Shown one piece after another: positions 60,125 through 64,000 of a DNA stretch of 64,000 bases. Below the pieces are notes generated by a model that saw nothing but the letters and a program-made list of their open reading frames with translations, did not search any database and was not told the origin of the DNA. Each line of letters starts with the position of its first letter. The first letter of the stretch is position 1. A program made the translations under genes and the position numbers. The DNA comes from Paenibacillus sp. UNC451MF (GTDB lineage Bacteria > Bacillota > Bacilli > Paenibacillales > NBRC-103111), in contig NZ_JMLS01000005.1 of assembly GCF_000686845.1 (NCBI RefSeq), positions 287,672 to 351,671 of the forward strand, read 5' to 3'.

Positions 60125-61480
60125 GTGAACAACAACTTGGTTACCGCGTTTCAAACGAACTGGGTAAGCTTGCTTGTGTCTTTAGTCATTATTGGCTTAC
60201 TTTACTTTTTAGCTAAAAAACGCGTAGGTTTCGGTAATCGAGTGCTCCTCGCTCTTGGATTAGGTCTTATCGCAGGAATTTTCTTCAACACTTATAAGCT
60301 GAGTGCGGTAAGTGTAAGCACGATCGGAACGATCTACGTCAACCTGGTGAAAATGCTTGTTATTCCACTGGTTGTCGTGCTGGTTATCAACAGTATCACG
60401 TCGATTTCTAGCTTGGGTCATTTGCGTAAAATCGGTGTAAAAACGATTTCCTTGTTCTTCATCACAACAGGGATTGCAGCATTAATCGGTTTGATTGTAG
60501 CCTTGATCTTTGATCCAGGTTCAGGTATTGCACAGGAAATTCCTAAGACGTTCAAGCCTCGCGATATTCCAACATTCTCTCAAGTTATTTTGGATTTGGT
60601 ACCAAGCAACCCTATTGGTGATATGGCTGGTGCTAAAGTCGTACCGGTGCTTGTCTTCTCGATCTTCGTTGCTATCGCTATGGTGCAAGTAGGAAGCAAG
60701 AAGCCTGAAGTTATTCAACCTGTTAAACAGTTTATCGAATCTTTTGCACAAGTGATGCATCAGGTTACTAAATACATCATTCGTTTGACTCCGTATGGCG
60801 TTTATGCGCTGATCGGTGCAATGGCTGCCAAGTACGGTCTGGAAACATTGGCTCCGCTTGTAAAAGTTATTTTAGCGACTTACGTAGCGTTGTTGGCTCA
60901 CTTCATTATTACGTTCGGCGGTTTGGTCACTTTCGTTGCGAAAGTAAATCCAATCAAGTTTTTCCGCAAAGCGTATCCAACTATTGCTGTAGCTTTCACA
61001 ACACGCAGCAGCTATGTAACACTGCCAGTAAATATGGAAGTTATTACGAAAAGACTGCGCGTATCACCGCGTATTGCAAGCTTCGTAGCTCCACTAGGCG
61101 CAACGATGAACATGAACGGCTGCGGTGGCGTATGGCCAGCTGTAGTAGCCATTTTCGTAGCACGTGTATATAACATTCCGCTTGGTTTTTCGGAATACAT
61201 TTTGATCGTATTGGTAAGCATGATTTCTTCTATCGGTGTTGCAGGGGTACCTGGACCGGCTGCTATCTCGACAACCGTCGTACTGACAGCGCTTGGTTTG
61301 CCGGTTGAAGGCTTGGGTCTTGTATTGGCTATCGATGCTGTGGTAGATATGGGTCGTACAGCTGTTAATGCGACTGGTACAACCGTGTGCTCCTTGATCG
61401 TAGCTAATTCAGAAGGGGAGTTCGACCGCGAGTCGTTCAACCGTGACGAAGAAGATCAAATGGAATTGAACGCCGTATAA
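60125..61480 (+). CDS. Dicarboxylate/amino acid:cation symporter (DAACS family, possibly TcyP-like)
   Basis: A 451-residue secondary transporter with about eight transmembrane helices and two re-entrant loops. The first hairpin tip reads FTTRSSYVTLP, where glutamate carriers have a serine-rich SSSAATLP-type sequence. VAPLGATMNMNGCG follows, and AVDMGRTAVNATG near the C-terminus corresponds to the conserved DRxRTxxNVxGD region. These features look nearer to the TcyP/YdjN cystine branch than to GltP/DctA, but this is by eye. GTG 60125 is chosen because AAGGAG (60110-60115) lies 9 nt upstream. Single gene with strong promoter and terminator. Confidence 0.85.
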   Translation: MNNNLVTAFQTNWVSLLVSLVIIGLLYFLAKKRVGFGNRVLLALGLGLIAGIFFNTYKLSAVSVSTIGTIYVNLVKMLVIPLVVVLVINSITSISSLGHLRKIGVKTISLFFITTGIAALIGLIVALIFDPGSGIAQEIPKTFKPRDIPTFSQVILDLVPSNPIGDMAGAKVVPVLVFSIFVAIAMVQVGSKKPEVIQPVKQFIESFAQVMHQVTKYIIRLTPYGVYALIGAMAAKYGLETLAPLVKVILATYVALLAHFIITFGGLVTFVAKVNPIKFFRKAYPTIAVAFTTRSSYVTLPVNMEVITKRLRVSPRIASFVAPLGATMNMNGCGGVWPAVVAIFVARVYNIPLGFSEYILIVLVSMISSIGVAGVPGPAAISTTVVLTALGLPVEGLGLVLAIDAVVDMGRTAVNATGTTVCSLIVANSEGEFDRESFNRDEEDQMELNAV

Positions 61481-61501
61481 TAGAGTTTGAAAAAAATGAA
61501 G

Positions 61502-61540
61502 ATGCAGCTTGGTTCCCAAGGGAATCAGGCTGCATTTTTT
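61502..61540 (+). terminator. Intrinsic terminator after the symporter gene
   Basis: ATGCAGC with inner TTGGTTCCC/GGGAATCAG pairs with GCTGCATTTTTTT. Confidence 0.9.
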
Positions 61541-61624
61541 TAGTTGCGCTAAAAGCAACGGTTGCCTTAGGACGGCGTCAAAGGTAACATAAAAAGTAAA
61601 AAAAGCACAAAGGAGGGAATGCCA

Positions 61625-62575
61625 TTGAAGCTTGACCGATTGTTAGCCATCACAATGCTGCTGCTGAATCGTAAACGAGTCGGAGCTCAAGAGCTATCCG
61701 AACGGTTTGAGGTGTCCCTGAGAACCATTTATCGGGATCTGGAGGCGCTGAATCAGGCGGGTATTCCGATTGTTTCTTTTGCAGGTGCCGCCGGAGGCTA
61801 TGAAATTATGGATCAATATCGGCTGGATCGGCAATTTCTTTCTCTGGATGAGCTGCAGTCGATTATTATAGCACTTAGAGGCGTGGGTTCCACGTTCGCA
61901 GATCAGGATATAAGTAGTTTACTAGATAAGGTGGGAGCGCTGGTAGCCCGCTCCGAGCAGCGAGAGCTGAACAATATGAGCCAGCAGCTGATGATCGATC
62001 TGAATCCATGGCATGGAGGCAAGGCGGAAAAGGAAAAGCTCGGTATTCTCCGTTCAGCTGCACGCGATTCGAAAGTCATTCGATTCGCCTATACTACCTC
62101 GCAGGGGGATTCATCCGAGCGGATGTGCGAGCCCATGGGCGTCGTATTGAAGGGTTATGTATGGTATTTGTACGGATTTTGCAAGCTTCGCGAGGATTAC
62201 CGGATATTTCGCTTAACGAGGATAGAGCAGTTAGCGGTCTTGGATGAGACCTTCGTACGCCGGCCCAAGACGCTGGAGCAGCTTGATTTTCAATGGACGC
62301 GTCAGGAGAATCCGCCGAATCTCATTCGGTTGGTACTGCGGTTTCATCCTCGTGCGAAAGCGCGGTTACAGGATTACTTTGCATTTGGGCAAATAGAGAC
62401 GCAGCCTGACGGTACGATTCTGGTAACCGCCAATCAGCCGGACGAGCCCTGGCTTTACGGGATGCTGCTCAGCTACGGCGCAGATGTATTCATTATGGAG
62501 CCCGAATCAGTTGCACAGACGATAAGAGAGATGGCGCAAAAAATAGTGGAGCAATATCAACTAACCTTGACATAG
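61625..62575 (+). CDS. WYL-domain transcriptional regulator (YafY/DeoR-like)
   Basis: A 316-residue regulator. An N-terminal HTH_11 reads LSERFEVSLRTIYRDLEALN (about 23-42). The WYL domain lies at about 140-225 (GYVWYLYGFCKLREDYRIFR contains the W-Y-L core) and the C-terminal WCX extension follows. TTG 61625 is chosen because AAAGGAGGG is correctly spaced from it and almost abuts ATG 61619, and the family begins KLDRLLAI. WYL proteins respond to nucleic-acid or nucleotide ligands. A DinB gene follows by about 85 nt, a pairing often seen. Confidence 0.87.
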   Translation: MKLDRLLAITMLLLNRKRVGAQELSERFEVSLRTIYRDLEALNQAGIPIVSFAGAAGGYEIMDQYRLDRQFLSLDELQSIIIALRGVGSTFADQDISSLLDKVGALVARSEQRELNNMSQQLMIDLNPWHGGKAEKEKLGILRSAARDSKVIRFAYTTSQGDSSERMCEPMGVVLKGYVWYLYGFCKLREDYRIFRLTRIEQLAVLDETFVRRPKTLEQLDFQWTRQENPPNLIRLVLRFHPRAKARLQDYFAFGQIETQPDGTILVTANQPDEPWLYGMLLSYGADVFIMEPESVAQTIREMAQKIVEQYQLTLT

Positions 62576-62659
62576 GGGTGTCAGGGTTAATGATGTATAG
62601 TGAAGGTAAGCAAGTGGGAATACAACATTAGGTGACTATTGAAGGAGGATGTATTGAAC

Positions 62660-63166
62660 ATGTTTACTTCTATACAACAATTTGCAGCAAGCTGGAGCAA
62701 TGAAACGGCTGCCACGCAGCGTGTGATGGATGCATTAACGGACGCTTCGCTAAATCAAAAAATTACCGCTGATCACCGCAGCCTGGGACAGCTTGCTTGG
62801 CACTTGACCACAACCATTCACGAGATGTCATCTCGTACGGGTCTTAAGTTTACACCAGCAGCTGAGGATGAGCATGCGCCTGCACCGGCTTCTGCGCAAG
62901 CTATTGCCGACGCCTACCGCAGTCAGAGAAATGCGCTGCTGGAAGCGGTACAAGCTCAGTGGAAAGATGAGGACCTGGTTCGTATAACCTCTATGTATGG
63001 TGAGGAATGGCCGAATGGATTGACACTCCACTTGCTTATCCAGCATGAAATTCATCATCGCGGTCAAATGACGGTGCTTATGCGTCAGGCAGGACTGCGT
63101 GTGCCGGACATTTACGGCCCTACCCGTGAGGATTGGATCGAACGCGGTATGACTCCGCTCGTATAA
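62660..63166 (+). CDS. DinB-family metalloenzyme
   Basis: A 168-residue four-helix-bundle protein. Three candidate metal-binding His are visible: QLAWHLTTTIHEM near 47-57 and QHEIHHRGQMTVLMRQAG near 129-146. ATG 62660 follows AAGGAGGAT by 9 nt; an upstream TTG in the same frame would lie on the ribosome site. DinB-like proteins include bacillithiol- or mycothiol-dependent transferases, and the specific reaction is not evident. It may share control with the WYL regulator upstream. Confidence 0.87.
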   Translation: MFTSIQQFAASWSNETAATQRVMDALTDASLNQKITADHRSLGQLAWHLTTTIHEMSSRTGLKFTPAAEDEHAPAPASAQAIADAYRSQRNALLEAVQAQWKDEDLVRITSMYGEEWPNGLTLHLLIQHEIHHRGQMTVLMRQAGLRVPDIYGPTREDWIERGMTPLV

Positions 63167-63169
63167 AAA

Positions 63170-63218
63170 CAAAGAGGCTTTTCCTCGAGTGAAGGAGACT
63201 TGAGGGAAAGCCTCTTTG
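63170..63218. terminator. Bidirectional terminator after the DinB gene
   Basis: ACAAAGAGGCTTT with inner CCTC/GAGG stem pairs with AAAGCCTCTTTGT. It faces the convergent Nudix gene. Confidence 0.85.
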
Positions 63219-63254
63219 TCTGTTGATTTTCGTATGACAGCATATAGATCCGAT

Positions 63255-63737
63255 TTACATGGTCCTTTGCAGTTTCAGTTCAAACTGGGGTTTGGTCACA
63301 TATTCCATATAGTAAACCTGACCGCCAAAGTCCAGATATGCCTGATAGCGGGTACGGATTGCCGGTGCTTTAATCAATTCAAGTACTTGATCCTTAGGGA
63401 CCCAGCGGCTGTCCGAGGTCTCCTCTGAGGTACACAGTTCTCCGCCAACCGGCTTGCAGACGTAGTCAAACATGACTTTGGTAGGAACATCCGTTACACC
63501 GTCATGCCATTTGTAGGTGGCTGTATTCGAATATACCCCGATTAATTGAACGGCAAACGCATCGATTCCGCTTTCCTCCTTGATCTCTCTGCTTAATGCA
63601 TCCAGCAGATTCTCTCCGACCTCCACCTGTCCGCCCGGGAATACCCAACCGTCATGGTGGGTCTTCACTAAGAGAATATGTCCGTCTTCGTTTTCTACGA
63701 AACCGCCCACTGCTACAATATGTGTCGGCATTGCCAT
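63255..63737 (-). CDS. Nudix hydrolase (second in window)
   Basis: A 160-residue Nudix protein. The Nudix box GGQVEVGENLLDALSREIKE then ESGI near residues 38-61 is complete. The N-terminus THIVAVGGFVENEDGHILLV resembles MutT/ADP-ribose-type enzymes; substrate unknown. ATG 63737 is chosen because GGAGG lies 9 nt upstream; the frame is open 23 codons more but without a site. It is convergent with DinB. The last 194 bases of the window (63807-64000) show no supported feature. Confidence 0.88.
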   Translation of the reverse strand: MAMPTHIVAVGGFVENEDGHILLVKTHHDGWVFPGGQVEVGENLLDALSREIKEESGIDAFAVQLIGVYSNTATYKWHDGVTDVPTKVMFDYVCKPVGGELCTSEETSDSRWVPKDQVLELIKAPAIRTRYQAYLDFGGQVYYMEYVTKPQFELKLQRTM

Positions 63738-64000
63738 CTTTTTAGCCTCCAAACATAAATTTTTTTGAAACTTTTTAGCGTAATCAATATATGGTAATTT
63801 TACCATTAATCCCCTTGAATTCTTCTGATTTTAGGCTGACACATGGATGATAGGAGCCCGTTAGCAAGTGGTTTGCTTTGCAAGAAAAATATTTTTTTGT
63901 AAACGAAAGCAATTCGTTAAAATAGCATGGCAGATGTTCTGCGATGATGATGTATGCGCTATCATGACTTAAAGCAGACTCAAATGGCGCTATTAGTGAT

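Overview
The window looks like chromosome from a spore-forming, aerobic Bacillota of the Paenibacillaceae (Paenibacillus or a close relative). The evidence is: strong AAAGGAGG-type ribosome sites, frequent GTG and TTG starts, T-box and SAM-I leaders, an LplB/YtcP/LplA-type sugar ABC system with a membrane-bound AraC sensor, S-layer-homology proteins, a spore-coat transglutaminase (tgl), YwmB, YitT, HisJ and LTA-synthase homologues, and near 50% GC. I see no rRNA, tRNA, CRISPR array, prophage or intact insertion sequence. The one mobile-looking signal is a ~130-bp palindromic repeat present twice.

Layout. 1-8.2 kb: polysaccharide utilisation locus (partial PL8 lyase, AraC sensor-regulator, two permeases, binding lipoprotein). 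8.2-11.3 kb: EamA exporter with divergent LysR, then a second LysR. 11.4-16.6 kb: four-gene operon with an Fbp-type ABC importer (ATPase, binding lipoprotein, fused permease) and a beta-CASP metallohydrolase. 16.6-20.8 kb: frameshifted gene remnant, LysP-like permease, repeat copy A, EamA exporter and LysR. 21.0-25.9 kb: operon headed by a near-consensus Fur box, encoding an ornithine-cyclodeaminase-family protein, a cystathionine-gamma-synthase-type PLP enzyme, two unrecognised small proteins and a fused B12-dependent mutase. 26-33.7 kb: HIT protein, orphan sugar-binding lipoprotein behind a perfect cre-like palindrome, a large secreted multidomain protein, and a DHA2 drug exporter with TetR.

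33.7-44.8 kb: a 57-aa protein, CAP/SLH surface protein, AraC, aldo/keto reductase, T-box-controlled trpS, SAM-I-controlled Nudix hydrolase, YitT, a UvrD-type helicase with a YdjO-like zinc ribbon, YwmB. 45-50.4 kb: LTA-synthase-like enzyme, YdjO-like and cold-shock proteins, MarR, tgl, hisJ. 50.5-57.3 kb: chemoreceptor, nitroreductase, azoreductase, glnQH plus two permeases. 57.3-64 kb: repeat copy B, fabF divergent from an MmyB-like regulator, DAACS symporter, WYL regulator with DinB protein, Nudix hydrolase.

The best candidate for an undescribed system is the Fur-box operon at 21-26 kb. Its last protein resembles lysine 5,6-aminomutase with the subunits fused in KamE-KamD order. By my recalled alignment it lacks the PLP lysine and has a shifted cobalamin motif. 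Together with an OCD-family enzyme and a gamma-synthase-type PLP enzyme, this suggests an iron-responsive pathway to a non-protein amino acid or metallophore. That function is inference. Family assignments throughout come from recognised motifs and recalled homologues, not from searches.
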